The notes: generated by a model not told the origin, from the letters alone. 64,000 bases of DNA from Lacipirellula limnantheis (GCF_007746075.1 NZ_CP036339.1:6566028-6630027); one strand, 5' to 3'; counted from the stretch's first letter, positions 43,106-52,726 are shown. Translations and numbers: made by a program.

Positions 43106-44698
43106 CTACGCCGCCTTCGCCTCGGCCTTCTCTTCCTTCAGTTCTTCCTCGGCCTTTTCCTTCGCGGCCTCGGCGGCCGGTAGCAGGCGGTCCTCAGCGA
43201 CCTTGGGCAAATCGCCGGTCAGACCTTCCTTCATAAACGCGACCAGATCCGCCTTGTCCTGGTCGGTCAGATCGAGCTTCTTCACCTTCTCGCTAAGCCA
43301 CTGGTTGGGGTGCCCTCCCTTGGCGTACCACTCGACGACTTCCTCCAGCGTTTGCTGAGAGCCGTCATGCATGTACGGCGCCGATTGAGAGACGTTGCGA
43401 CAGGTCGGAGTTTTGAAGGCTCCCTTGTCGGCCTCGACCTTCGTGACCACAAAGCGGCCGAGATCGGGCTCGGCCGCATCCATGCCTACGCCGAGATTGT
43501 GGTATTTTTCGTCAGTGAAGTTGGCGCCGAGGTGACACGCCGTGCACCCCGCCTTCTCGCTGAAAAAGAGCTTGCCGCCGCGAATGGCGCTTTCGCTGAT
43601 GGGATGTTCCTCAGACGCCTTTTTGAGGGCCATGTACTCGTTGTACAGCTCTTCGTCCTCTTCCTTCAGCGCGTCGAGGTCTTCAATGTCGGCGGCGTAT
43701 TGTTGTTGGAAGGCATCGAGCTCTTGGTAATAGTCCCACGGCGCCGGACCGGTGACGAGCGTTCGCTCGAACGACGCGATTGCCTTGGCGACGTTGTCGA
43801 TCGTCAAACCATCCTCGAATACCAGCTTGAACTGGGCGACGTATCCCGGCATGCCGCGGAGGCACTCGATGCACGCCTCGTGAGTGTTCGACATCTCGAT
43901 CGGGTTGGCGATCGGCCCCTTGGCCTGCTCTTCAAGCGACGCGGCGCGACCGTCCCAGAACTGGGCGTCGCTGAGGATGCGGTTGTAGGCTACGGGCGAA
44001 TTGCGATTCCCTTCTTGGGCGCCGACGCCGACGCCGAATCGCGTGTCGGCGGCAAATCCGTGATTCGGTGCGTGGCAGCTGGCGCAACTGATCGTCACGT
44101 CCGACGAAAGGCGGGGATCGAAGTAGAGCTGCCGGCCGAGTTCAATCTTGGCCCGCGTCAACGGATTCTCGTCGAGGCCCTTGATCTCCGCTTCGCCCGC
44201 CTTCAGGCCCAACGGCAACTCGGGCTTCAACACGACGTGATTCTTTGGATCTGCCAGCCACCGCTCAACCTCCTCAAGCTGCAGATCGCCCTCGCCAGGC
44301 ACGCCGGCAGTGAGCGACGAATCGGGAAGCTGCACGGTCTCCGCGGGAAGCATTTTGCTGACGTCCTCGCCCACTACTTTGACGTCTTCCAGCGCATCGC
44401 CCGCCGGATCGACGCCGGCCTCCTGCACGATATCGGTCTCGACGTCAGCTGAGGCGACCGCCTCGGCAGCCGCTTCTTTCTCAGCGTCGACTGGCGGAAG
44501 CTGCGGCGCGGGACCGCCTTCTTCCGCTTCGTTCGCGGCCTTTTCCGCGGCGCCTTCGTCGCTCTTGGCGTCGGCGTCTTTCGCCGTTGCGGCCTGCTTC
44601 GCATTGACTGGCGGAGCGTCGCCCCCACCCAGCAGGTACTTATTCGCCAGCAGGGCGATCGCCACCAAAATAACAACGACGACGATGAACCGGGCCAT
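43106..44698 (-). CDS. Di-heme cytochrome c peroxidase (CCP/MauG family)
   Basis: 530 aa. An N-terminal membrane anchor (residues 3-18, RFIVVVVILVAIALLA) is followed by an acidic, alanine-rich linker to about residue 140. The peroxidase domain has the two CxxCH heme sites CASCH (205-209) and CTACH (385-389), plus FWDGRAASLEEQ, a family hallmark. It reduces hydrogen peroxide in the periplasm using cytochrome c electrons. Third in a same-strand row with tpx and the peroxiredoxin gene. The lysine/glutamate-rich C-terminus (KEKAEEELKEEKAEAKA) is probably helical. Confidence 0.93.
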   Translation of the reverse strand: MARFIVVVVILVAIALLANKYLLGGGDAPPVNAKQAATAKDADAKSDEGAAEKAANEAEEGGPAPQLPPVDAEKEAAAEAVASADVETDIVQEAGVDPAGDALEDVKVVGEDVSKMLPAETVQLPDSSLTAGVPGEGDLQLEEVERWLADPKNHVVLKPELPLGLKAGEAEIKGLDENPLTRAKIELGRQLYFDPRLSSDVTISCASCHAPNHGFAADTRFGVGVGAQEGNRNSPVAYNRILSDAQFWDGRAASLEEQAKGPIANPIEMSNTHEACIECLRGMPGYVAQFKLVFEDGLTIDNVAKAIASFERTLVTGPAPWDYYQELDAFQQQYAADIEDLDALKEEDEELYNEYMALKKASEEHPISESAIRGGKLFFSEKAGCTACHLGANFTDEKYHNLGVGMDAAEPDLGRFVVTKVEADKGAFKTPTCRNVSQSAPYMHDGSQQTLEEVVEWYAKGGHPNQWLSEKVKKLDLTDQDKADLVAFMKEGLTGDLPKVAEDRLLPAAEAAKEKAEEELKEEKAEAKAA

Positions 44699-44793
44699 GT
44701 GTCACTCCCCCAGCAAAAATCAATAAGCGTTCGCTCGGACCAGCCAACCGCGGCGACGAACCTTGCCGCCGCAGTTGGCGAAGACTGCTGCGG

Positions 44794-45396
44794 TTAACCG
44801 GCCGTCTGCAGATTTGCCTTCTCGAAGTATTCGCGGCTGCTCTGCGGGTCGGGCTTGATGGTGAGGCTGCCCTGCTTCCAGTTTGCCGGGCAGACCTCGC
44901 CGTTCTTTTCGAAGTACTGCAAGGCGTCGACCATGCGCAACGCTTCGTCGACGCTGCGTCCGAGCGGCAAGTCGTTGACCACCTGATGGCGGACGACGCC
45001 ATCTTTATCAATCAGGAACGACCCGCGCAGCGCGACGCCGCCGTCCGTGAGGACGCCGTAAGCTTCGCCAATTTGCCGATTCAGGTCGGCGAGCATCGGG
45101 TATGCGATGTCGCCCAGGCCCCCTTCGGAGCGGGCTCGTTGCCGCCAAGCGAGGTGGGTGAAATGGCTGTCAATCGAGCAGCTCAGCAATTGCACGCCGC
45201 GCTTGGCGAACTCTGCGTTCGCATCGGAGAACGCGATGATCTCCGTCGGGCAAACGAAGGTGAAATCAAGCGGATAGAAGAACAACATCACATACTTGCC
45301 GCGGTAGTCCTCCAGCTTCACTTCCTGGAACGAACCATCGGCCATCACGGCCTGACAGGCAAACGACGGAGCGACTTTCTGCACTAACGACGACAT
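44794..45396 (-). CDS. 2-Cys peroxiredoxin (AhpC/Prx1 type)
   Basis: 200 aa from the ATG at 45396 (AAGAAGG upstream). The peroxidatic cysteine is in DFTFVCPTEI and the resolving cysteine in GEVCPANW, the pattern of typical 2-Cys peroxiredoxins. It reduces hydrogen peroxide, organic peroxides and possibly peroxynitrite, with a thioredoxin or AhpF-like donor. It is flanked by tpx upstream and the cytochrome c peroxidase gene downstream, all on the minus strand. Confidence 0.95.
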   Translation of the reverse strand: MSSLVQKVAPSFACQAVMADGSFQEVKLEDYRGKYVMLFFYPLDFTFVCPTEIIAFSDANAEFAKRGVQLLSCSIDSHFTHLAWRQRARSEGGLGDIAYPMLADLNRQIGEAYGVLTDGGVALRGSFLIDKDGVVRHQVVNDLPLGRSVDEALRMVDALQYFEKNGEVCPANWKQGSLTIKPDPQSSREYFEKANLQTAG

Positions 45397-45512
45397 AGCA
45401 AAAACCTTCTTAACGTTGGCGGGATTGGACGGCGGGAAATCCACTGACTCGTTGAGAATCGCTCCGTCGATTCCGGACAACCTGCTGGTTCAGGGACTCT
45501 GCATACGGCGAC

Positions 45513-46031
45513 TCAGACCAATGACTTGAGCGCGGCGAGGGCCGGCTCGTAGTTAGGTTCGCTCGCGACCTCGGGAACGTATTCGACGTAAGCGATCTTT
45601 CCCGTGCCGTCGAGGACGAAAATCGCGCGCGAAAGAATTTTCAACTCCTCAATCAAGGTGCCGTAGCTGTTGCCAAAGCTGCGATCCTGATAATCGCTCG
45701 CCGTTCGCATGTTTTCCACCCCTTCGGCGTTGCAAAATCGCGCCTGGGCGAACGGCAGATCGAGGCTCACCGTCACGGCGTTGATCTTATCTCCGAATGA
45801 GCTGATCGACTCGTTGAACTTCTTCGTCTGCATGGCGCAGACTGGCGTGTCGAGCGACGGCACCACGCTCAACAACGTCGGCTTGCCTTTGAGATCGGCC
45901 AGCTTCAGCTCCTTGAGGCCCCCTTCGAAGTAACGCAGCGTAAAGTCGGGAGCGGCTTCCCCGGCGCTGAGCGCCCGGCCGGCAAGCGTCAACGGATTTC
46001 CTTTGAACGTGACGGCGCCTGAGCGACCCAT
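45513..46031 (-). CDS. tpx: Thiol peroxidase (atypical 2-Cys peroxiredoxin)
   Basis: 172 aa. The signature VVPSLDTPVCAMQTKKF holds the peroxidatic cysteine (about Cys62) and LPFAQARFCNAEG the resolving one (about Cys98), as in Tpx. It detoxifies peroxides using thioredoxin. First gene of the peroxide-defence row; a GGGAAAGG ribosome binding site precedes the ATG. There is a 117-base gap to the peroxiredoxin gene. Confidence 0.95.
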   Translation of the reverse strand: MGRSGAVTFKGNPLTLAGRALSAGEAAPDFTLRYFEGGLKELKLADLKGKPTLLSVVPSLDTPVCAMQTKKFNESISSFGDKINAVTVSLDLPFAQARFCNAEGVENMRTASDYQDRSFGNSYGTLIEELKILSRAIFVLDGTGKIAYVEYVPEVASEPNYEPALAALKSLV

Positions 46032-46280
46032 GGCGAAAACCTTTCCCTAAGTCATGCGTGGCAAAATGAAGCTGTGCGAGTTGCGTGCCGTGCGGCAACG
46101 CTTCGTCCTGCTATTGTCGGCTTTTGGCGGGGCATGGCAAGGGTTGGCCCCGCTCGCGACTGCGGTATAGGGAAGAACGATTGCGGTCAGTTTCCGCGCC
46201 TATTTGCAGCGTCGCTGAAGATGCCATGTGCGACGCGCCGATGGGCGACTTCGCACGGTGCGGTGGTCGGGTCCGCGCGC

Positions 46281-46847
46281 TCAGGAGCCAATGGCATGGC
46301 GGAAACAGTGGCGGAACAGCAACTCCCACTCAAGTTGCTGCACTCGGCGGCAGAAGCCGTCGTCGCCGCTGCGGACGGCGGCCTGGCAGGCGTCGACCAG
46401 GCCAAACGGATCGAATGTCCCCGCTGGAATGATCAAGCGCAGTGCGCCTGAGTCGCCCTCTCCGGCAAGCGACTCGATCTGCGGTCCCAACTCATCAAAG
46501 ACCGCATGTCGTCCGACGTGACGGAACCAATACTTTGCGTTCGAGAAATCCCCTTCGCGGCGATGCATCACGCCATGCCAGAAACTACCGCTGGGGGTCT
46601 CGATCTGCTGGCTGATCGCGTGCGATTCGTGCAGAAAATCGTGCAACAGCCAGACGCCTGCCAAACAGCAGCGCGCCATATCGAGATCGACAAGCTGAGC
46701 GTCGCCAAATGCGGTGGCTAGCGTCGCCCGCTGCAAAGATTTGTGATCCGCCGCATGGGCGCGCCCAGCCCCCAAAGACCGGCAACGATCGACGGCGACG
46801 AGCGGCTCGAAGACGGGGCCAAACTCCGCAGGCTGAAACAAGCTCAT
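46281..46847 (-). CDS. Conserved protein of unknown function
   Basis: 188 aa from the ATG at 46847 (GGGAGA about 9 bases before). A striking central motif, WHGVMHRREGDFSNAKYWF, with two histidines and acidic/aromatic residues, plus LHDFLHESHAISQQIE before it, suggests a conserved helical protein with a possible active or metal site. I have the impression that the motif recurs in many bacterial proteins of unknown function, but cannot confirm it here. No signal peptide. Upstream of tpx on the same strand. Confidence 0.75.
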   Translation of the reverse strand: MSLFQPAEFGPVFEPLVAVDRCRSLGAGRAHAADHKSLQRATLATAFGDAQLVDLDMARCCLAGVWLLHDFLHESHAISQQIETPSGSFWHGVMHRREGDFSNAKYWFRHVGRHAVFDELGPQIESLAGEGDSGALRLIIPAGTFDPFGLVDACQAAVRSGDDGFCRRVQQLEWELLFRHCFRHAIGS

Positions 46848-46938
46848 CAAGACGTCTCCCAACACGCTGGCCGCGTCGCCCGATGACGACGCTCCAGTCT
46901 GCGAGAGGCGCTAACCGCCGTCAACAACCCGGCGAATA

Positions 46939-49197
46939 TCAGCGGCGACGCACGTTGGCTTCATTCGTCGAGCGACGGGCGACGCTAGGCTGCTGGCCGC
47001 GACCGTTCGCGCGAGTCGCTTGGCCTCGACTCGTCGGGCGACGCCCCTCAGCCACTTGCGGAGCCGCTTGCTCGGGCTCTGGCGTCGTCAACTCGACTTT
47101 GCCCAGCGCCTGGGCCATGGCCGAGAGATTCCCCTGGGCGACGAGCGTGGCGTCTTTCGCAAGAATTCCTTCGTTGATCCCCTGTTCGATCAACTCCAGA
47201 CCCGACTTCGTCAGATCGTACGCCCGCTCGCGCTGGCCGATTTCCCAGTAAGAGACGCCCATGCTCACCAATGCATCTCCGTGATGGCCCGGCGTGGCGA
47301 GCGTCGTCATGGGCGCCGGCTTCATTAACGACTTGACCGCCTTGTCGTACCACTGGCACGCCGTCTGGTGGTCATTGCGATGGACGGCGTGGACGGCGCC
47401 AACCTGGAAGTAGAGTCGACCCATCAAGTAGTCCGTGTCCGGATACTCGGCCCGCGACGACGCGAGCGGCGTTAGCAGCTCCTGAGCCTGCTCGCCATAC
47501 TTCACCGACAAATCCGATTCGCCGCGGCGGTGCTGGATCTCGGCCGCGTGGAAGTAAGCTAGGCCCAGCTGCCAGTTAAGTTCCTCGCGGGCCGCCTCAT
47601 CGTCAAGCGTCGGCGTCAGGTCGGCCGCGGCCTGTTCCGCTTCGGCAATCCACAGCTTGGGGTCGATCGGGGGACTCAGCCGTCCCCCGGCCAGCAGCGC
47701 ACTTTGGGCGACGTCTAGGCGAACGGATACGTCCGACTCGCCAGCGGCGATCATTTGCTCGGCGATGCCCGAGGCTCGCGTGATCCACTGTCCGACGAAT
47801 TCTTCCTTTTGTTGCCAATCGCCGGCGGAGATTCGTTCCGCCACGGCGAGATGAGCGCTCAGCAGCACCTTGTGGGCCGCCGCCTGCAACATCACATCGT
47901 CGTCTGCGGCTAGCTTATCAGCCAGTTCGATGGCCTTGTTGTGCAGCGGAATGGCGCGCTCCTGCACTTCCTTCGAGCCGAGTCCGGCCAGCACGCCCAT
48001 TTGCTCGAGGGCCGCAGCGCGCACAATGTCTGGAGCCGTCTTTCCTTCCAGGATGGTGCGCGTCTGCTCGACGGCCTGTTCGTAGCGGGCAAGCTTGGTA
48101 AGGCACTTAGCCCACTGCAAGCGATACTCGTCGTTCGACGGCTTGGCCTTCACGGCCGCGGCCGCCGACTCTTCAGCAGCTGCGAGCTCGCCAGTCGTCA
48201 ACTTCACTTCCGATAGCCAAAGCCGGCAATCGTTGTTCTCGGGATCAAGCTCCATCGCCGTTTGCAGATCGGCGACGCGGTGGGAGTAATCCTTTTCGGG
48301 GCAACTGTGCGCCCGGTCGATGAAGGCGTCGGCGCCGACGGTCTGAATGACGATTTCACCAACGGCGTCGACCGGCGTCGGTTCGATCTCGCCGCCATCG
48401 CTCGCCATGGCCCCCAAATCGGGGCTGTGGTGGTAGGTGACGCCGCGCTCGGGGTAGGTCGTCGCTACGAGCGCCCCCATATCGTCGACCATTTTAGCGG
48501 GCCGCAGTTCGGTCAGGCCAAGCTTAGCCGTCAGATCTTCGGCGGCAATCGATTCGGGGAGTTCCACGCGAATCGACGCGATCTGCTCGCCCGCAAAGTC
48601 AACGACCGTCTGCGGGAACCCCTTGAGTTCGAACGACAGCGTGGTGGCCGTCAGATCCTCGTCGAGCGGTTCGCCCCACAGCTCCAGCAATTGGGCGCGA
48701 GTCGTCACGCCCGGGGTGGCTCCGTTGAAACTGGCCGTTTGCATCGTCGGCGCGTCGCTCGCGGCCTTGTCGGCCGATCCGTCAGCGCGGTCGCCCTCTT
48801 CATCGGCGGGAAATTCGTCGACCACGGCCTCGTCACTGGCAACCGCGGGAGCATCCGCCAGTTCAGGCTCGGGCGACGACTCTGCCAGGTCGGGCTGCGA
48901 CTGGGCCTCGTATTCCGCCGCGTCGGCAATCGGTTCGAGGGGCGGTTCGTCGGATTGATCGGTGACTAGCTCGAAGTCGGGATCGACCGTTGTCGCTGCT
49001 TTTCCCTCGACGATGATCGACCGCTCGCCAGGAGCGGCGGCGCGATCGGCCGCCACGGCGAAAGCAATATCGATCGCGGGCGGTTCTTTAGCGCACGTTA
49101 GCGCGCCGCCGCCCAGCGATAAGAGGCTGGATAGCGAGAGAACGGTCCAACGCCGCGCATAGCGCCGGCGAGGTCTTCCTGAATTCCCCCCTGACAT
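46939..49197 (-). CDS. Secreted/anchored TPR protein
   Basis: 752 aa. N-terminal basic stretch and hydrophobic segment (RRWTVLSLSSLLSLGGGALT) fit a signal peptide. Residues about 60-150 are low-complexity and acidic. A beta-rich part (about 155-255) with TRAQLLELWGEP is followed by tetratricopeptide-like helices (about 285-730; ELAAAEESAAAAVKAKPSND). The very end is basic (ARRSTNEANVRRR). It probably assembles proteins in the periplasm or envelope; no specific partner is suggested by neighbours. Confidence 0.8.
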   Translation of the reverse strand: MSGGNSGRPRRRYARRWTVLSLSSLLSLGGGALTCAKEPPAIDIAFAVAADRAAAPGERSIIVEGKAATTVDPDFELVTDQSDEPPLEPIADAAEYEAQSQPDLAESSPEPELADAPAVASDEAVVDEFPADEEGDRADGSADKAASDAPTMQTASFNGATPGVTTRAQLLELWGEPLDEDLTATTLSFELKGFPQTVVDFAGEQIASIRVELPESIAAEDLTAKLGLTELRPAKMVDDMGALVATTYPERGVTYHHSPDLGAMASDGGEIEPTPVDAVGEIVIQTVGADAFIDRAHSCPEKDYSHRVADLQTAMELDPENNDCRLWLSEVKLTTGELAAAEESAAAAVKAKPSNDEYRLQWAKCLTKLARYEQAVEQTRTILEGKTAPDIVRAAALEQMGVLAGLGSKEVQERAIPLHNKAIELADKLAADDDVMLQAAAHKVLLSAHLAVAERISAGDWQQKEEFVGQWITRASGIAEQMIAAGESDVSVRLDVAQSALLAGGRLSPPIDPKLWIAEAEQAAADLTPTLDDEAAREELNWQLGLAYFHAAEIQHRRGESDLSVKYGEQAQELLTPLASSRAEYPDTDYLMGRLYFQVGAVHAVHRNDHQTACQWYDKAVKSLMKPAPMTTLATPGHHGDALVSMGVSYWEIGQRERAYDLTKSGLELIEQGINEGILAKDATLVAQGNLSAMAQALGKVELTTPEPEQAAPQVAEGRRPTSRGQATRANGRGQQPSVARRSTNEANVRRR

Positions 49198-49551
49198 TGC
49201 ATCACCCTCCCTGCGATATCGCGCTGCCAGGCGCTATTGCCCCAGCCGTTTCAAGATGCGAGATCTTGAGAACTCACGTGTGTCGTCGCGAAACGGCAAG
49301 CCGGCCGTCTCCTGCCGCAGCCGCCGCGCGTCCAATCTCGCGCGGCGTCGCGTCTCCATGAGTCCTTATCGGCCTCTACGGTTACTCGCATTGCGGCAAA
49401 TGTGCCGATTAGTCACAGAAAGCGACAAGGGCAAGCCCTTCGCCGGCAATGCTGGCAGAATGAATTTGCCGACCTAATCTGCCGCAACCGAATGGCCTTT
49501 AGCGAACTGCCGCTTTCCGCCCGCCTTCGAACTGGGGCCGGAAATGCAATT
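49198..49551. other. Intergenic region, 354 bp
   Basis: Lies between the start of the TPR gene and the end of the MnmE-like gene. I see no strong hairpin, tRNA or promoter that stands out; a plus-strand frame at 49256-49477 is arginine-rich and lacks a ribosome binding site. Confidence 0.5.
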
Positions 49552-50718
49552 TCAGAATTTCCAAAGGACGGCAGTCGCGTCATTCGCGCGGCCGGCGACG
49601 ACGCTGGCATGGGCAGCCGACAGCAGTTCAATCTGTCGACGGGTGAACGGGATGGCCTCATCCGCTGACGCCGCGGGAACGAGCCTGCGCCCAATCAACT
49701 CGATCAACTCTGCCAGTCGCTCGCCGGTGCGTGCGGAAACGAACTGCACGCCGTCTGTGGGAGGTTGCGACGCATCCCCGGGCAGCAGATCCGCTTTGTT
49801 GACGACGGTCAAAATGAGCGACGAAGCGGCTGTCGGACCGTGCGCCTCACGCCACTCTTGCTTCATCACGGCTTGAGGGTCGCCCGTCAATTCCCATGCA
49901 TCGAGCACCCAGAGCACCAAATCGGCCGTCGCCAACTGCTGCCGCGCGCGCCGCACTCCCTCGGCTTCTAGCTCATCTTCCGTCTCGCGAATTCCTGCCG
50001 CATCGACCAATCGCACCGGCCAACCGTCAATTGCCGTATCAGCAGTCAGCACGTCGCGAGTCGTTCCGGGCTGATCGAAGACAATCGCCCGCTGATAGCC
50101 AACCAACGCGTTGATCAGACTGCTCTTCCCGACGTTCGGCCGGCCGGCGATGGCGATGCGCCATGGTTCGGTCAGGTGTAATCCAACCTGTGCCCGCGCC
50201 AGCAGTGCATCGATCCGATCGCGCGCCGCAGCAAGCCGGCTGCTCGCTAAATCGCCGCGAATGCCGCTGACCTCGCGACTCAGCGTCCCTGCGCGTTGAG
50301 CAAGCAGAATCGCTGCGGTTCGCCGCGTCGTCGCTCGTGCGAGAGCTAAATCGGCCTCGGCTTCGATTTTTGAGGCGGCCGTACGATCGAGGCGCTCCGG
50401 CCACAACTCGACCTCGCAACCCGCGCCGGCAAACGCCGTGAGAATGCGCTCGGCCGCCGTCACGCCGCCATGGCAATGCACTTCAACCCCGCCGTCATCG
50501 TCGCGGATGACGATCACCTCTTCTCGATGCGCGCCGCACACCCAGTGACCGAACGCGATTCGATCGGGCGGTTGCTGTAGAATCGGGCGCCCATTAGCAG
50601 CGACGAACGACGCATCGATGGCCGTGCGCGCGGCGTCACCCTCGGCGGCGACGACGGCAATGGCTCCGCGTCCGACCGGCGTTAGCAAGCTGGCTCGCGC
50701 TGGAACTGGCCCGCTCAT
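49552..50718 (-). CDS. MnmE-like GTPase lacking the tRNA-modification motifs
   Basis: 388 aa from the ATG at 50718, overlapping the coaX stop by 4 bases (ATGA). N-terminal TrmE-like start (LTPVGRGAIAVVAAEG) and EVHCHGG. The G domain is complete: GRPNVGKSS, GTTRD, DAAGIRE, NKAD and SARTG. However the PGEFTxRAFxNGKxDL folate-binding stretch that normally follows the N-terminal domain is replaced by WPERLDRTAASKIEAEADLA, and the C-terminus (ATAVLWKF) lacks the catalytic C-[ILV]-G-K tail. It therefore probably is a paralogue that cannot modify tRNA. It may be annotated elsewhere as mnmE. Confidence 0.85.
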   Translation of the reverse strand: MSGPVPARASLLTPVGRGAIAVVAAEGDAARTAIDASFVAANGRPILQQPPDRIAFGHWVCGAHREEVIVIRDDDGGVEVHCHGGVTAAERILTAFAGAGCEVELWPERLDRTAASKIEAEADLALARATTRRTAAILLAQRAGTLSREVSGIRGDLASSRLAAARDRIDALLARAQVGLHLTEPWRIAIAGRPNVGKSSLINALVGYQRAIVFDQPGTTRDVLTADTAIDGWPVRLVDAAGIRETEDELEAEGVRRARQQLATADLVLWVLDAWELTGDPQAVMKQEWREAHGPTAASSLILTVVNKADLLPGDASQPPTDGVQFVSARTGERLAELIELIGRRLVPAASADEAIPFTRRQIELLSAAHASVVAGRANDATAVLWKF

Positions 50719-51569
50719 GACGCGACGAGCCGCTCGGCCGCCAGTCGGATGCCGGACAGCACCAAATGCGGCAGATAGCGGGCGGGCTGATCGCCGAGTC
50801 GAATGAAAGGCGCTAGTCCTGCCGATCCGCCGCCCGTAACAAAGAGTTGCGGCTGATCCGCGCACCCGAAGGCCAGTTGTTGCGACAGCTCGCGAACGGC
50901 CCCAATGGCGCCCCAGTAAGCCCCCGACGCCATCGCCTCGATCGTTGATTTTCCAACTGCCGCGGGCGGAGCGGCAAGGATGCTGGCATCAAGCTGCGGC
51001 AATGAGGCCGTCCCCGCATGGAGCGCGGCCAGCGCCAGCGTCGGCCCCGCGACAATTGCCCCACCCTCGAACGCACCGTCGGTCCCAATGAGATCAACGG
51101 TCGTTGCGGTCCCCATATCGATGGCGATCGCCGCTGAATTCTGCCGCCGCAACTGGTTCACCGCGAGCGCGCCAAGCAGCCGGTCGATCCCAACTTTTTC
51201 CGGCTCGGCGACATTCACCGTGAGCGGCAGATCGGCGGCGCGCAGGCTGAGGAGTTTCTTCCAGGGGCGGAGCTGCAAGCGCGTGATCAGCTTCTCGGCA
51301 ATGCCGCGATGCACCGAGGCAACAACGCAGACGATCTCGCCCGTCGGCGGCAGTGCCAGGAAACAGGCATCGACGGCGGCCGTCCATTCCTCGGCCGAGC
51401 GGTCGCGATGCTCGATGCGAAAAACCTCGGCGGGAATCGCCAGCGGCGTCGCGGCGATCGGCAACGAGGCCGGCTTCTCACCCTCGCAGGCGCCAGCGGC
51501 CGGAAACCAGCCGAGCTTCACGCGGCTGCTGCCGACGTCGATCGCCAGAAGATGTGATTCGTTCGCCAT
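50715..51569 (-). CDS. coaX: Type III pantothenate kinase
   Basis: 284 aa. The ASKHA-fold motifs are visible: LLAIDVGSSRVKLGWF at the N-terminus, GIDRLLGALAVNQ, and AIDMGTATTVDLIG with the second phosphate loop. It phosphorylates pantothenate in CoA synthesis using a monovalent cation and is insensitive to CoA feedback. Translationally coupled to the MnmE-like gene by the ATGA overlap; obg lies 74 bases upstream. Confidence 0.93.
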   Translation of the reverse strand: MANESHLLAIDVGSSRVKLGWFPAAGACEGEKPASLPIAATPLAIPAEVFRIEHRDRSAEEWTAAVDACFLALPPTGEIVCVVASVHRGIAEKLITRLQLRPWKKLLSLRAADLPLTVNVAEPEKVGIDRLLGALAVNQLRRQNSAAIAIDMGTATTVDLIGTDGAFEGGAIVAGPTLALAALHAGTASLPQLDASILAAPPAAVGKSTIEAMASGAYWGAIGAVRELSQQLAFGCADQPQLFVTGGGSAGLAPFIRLGDQPARYLPHLVLSGIRLAAERLVAS

Positions 51570-51643
51570 CGCCAGAAACTAGGCCAGCTCCGCGGCTGGG
51601 GTCGACCTTCGATCACCCTCGCGGCGTGAGATTTCTTGCCAGT

Positions 51644-52708
51644 CTACACGCTCTCGCCTTCGAGAGCGCCGCCGACGCGCGGACGAGCCAACTCGGCCTG
51701 CCGCTCGCGCTCCGCCGCGCGGGCCTCGCTCAACACGGCGTAAGTTCGCTGCATCAAACTGTTCAGCCCCTCGCCGGTGACCGACGAGAAGAGAAAGACC
51801 TCGCGTCCTGTTTCCGCGGCGAGCTTCTCCCGGACCTCTTCCGCGCCGGGCAACTCGCCCTTGCTCACGGCGATCAACTCAGGTCGATCGGCCAGATCGA
51901 CGTCGTATTGCTGCAATTCGGCGCGGATCGTGCGGTAGTTCTCAATCGGGTCGGTGCCGTCCATCGGCGACGGTTCGACCAGATGAATCAGCACGCGGGT
52001 CCGCTCGACGTGTCGCAGGAACTCGTGCCCCAACCCAGCGCCCGCATGGGCGCCTTCGATCAATCCCGGGATGTCGGCAATGACCATCGTCCGATCCATG
52101 TCGATTTGCACGATGCCAAGGTTGGGGATCTTCGTCGTGAACGGGTAGTCGGCAATCTCGGGGCGTGCGCGCGAGACGCGGCTGAGCAGCGTACTCTTGC
52201 CGGCGTTCGGTTTGCCGAGCAAGCCGACGTCGGCGATTACCTTCAGTTCAAAGGTGATGCGACGTTTCTCGCCGATCCCGCCGGCGGTATGTTCGCGCGG
52301 CGCTTGATTGGTGGCCGACTTGAAGCGCGTGTTCCCCCTCCCGCCAGCGCCGCCGCGCGCCGCGTAGACCTGGGCGCCAGGTTCCGACAGATCCTTCAGT
52401 ACGAACCCCCCCTCGGCGTCGATCAGCACCGTACCAGGCGGCACGCGAATGATCAGATCCTCCGCCTTGCGGCCGTGGCATTTGGAACCTTGGCCGTGGG
52501 CGCCCGACTTGGCCCGCCAGTGCTTGCGATGCACGAGCTCGGCCAGGCTATCGACGCCCGGCTCCGCAATGACGATCACGCTGCCGCCGTCACCCCCGTC
52601 GCCGCCGTCGGGTCCGCCGCGCGGGACGTACTTCTCCCGACGAAAGCTCATGCAGCCGTCGCCGCCGCGGCCCGCTTCAACATCGACAGTGACGCGATCA
52701 ACAAACAT
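51644..52708 (-). CDS. obg: Obg/CgtA GTPase
   Basis: 354 aa. The glycine-rich Obg fold covers residues 1-158 (MFVDRVTVDVEAGRGGDGCM, RGGPDGGDGGDGG). The GTPase domain follows with GKPNAGKSTLL, the switch DIPGLIEGAHAGAGLG and SVTGEGLN. It binds the large ribosomal subunit and monitors ribosome assembly and nutrient status. rpmA is directly upstream, the usual neighbour. The C-terminal acidic OCT domain of some homologues is absent. Confidence 0.96.
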   Translation of the reverse strand: MFVDRVTVDVEAGRGGDGCMSFRREKYVPRGGPDGGDGGDGGSVIVIAEPGVDSLAELVHRKHWRAKSGAHGQGSKCHGRKAEDLIIRVPPGTVLIDAEGGFVLKDLSEPGAQVYAARGGAGGRGNTRFKSATNQAPREHTAGGIGEKRRITFELKVIADVGLLGKPNAGKSTLLSRVSRARPEIADYPFTTKIPNLGIVQIDMDRTMVIADIPGLIEGAHAGAGLGHEFLRHVERTRVLIHLVEPSPMDGTDPIENYRTIRAELQQYDVDLADRPELIAVSKGELPGAEEVREKLAAETGREVFLFSSVTGEGLNSLMQRTYAVLSEARAAERERQAELARPRVGGALEGESV

Positions 52709-52726
52709 GGCAAATACAATTCAATT

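Noticed and set aside
49256..49477. 73-aa plus-strand frame between the TPR and MnmE-like genes
   Set aside because: Arginine/serine-rich, no ribosome binding site, no recognisable motif.
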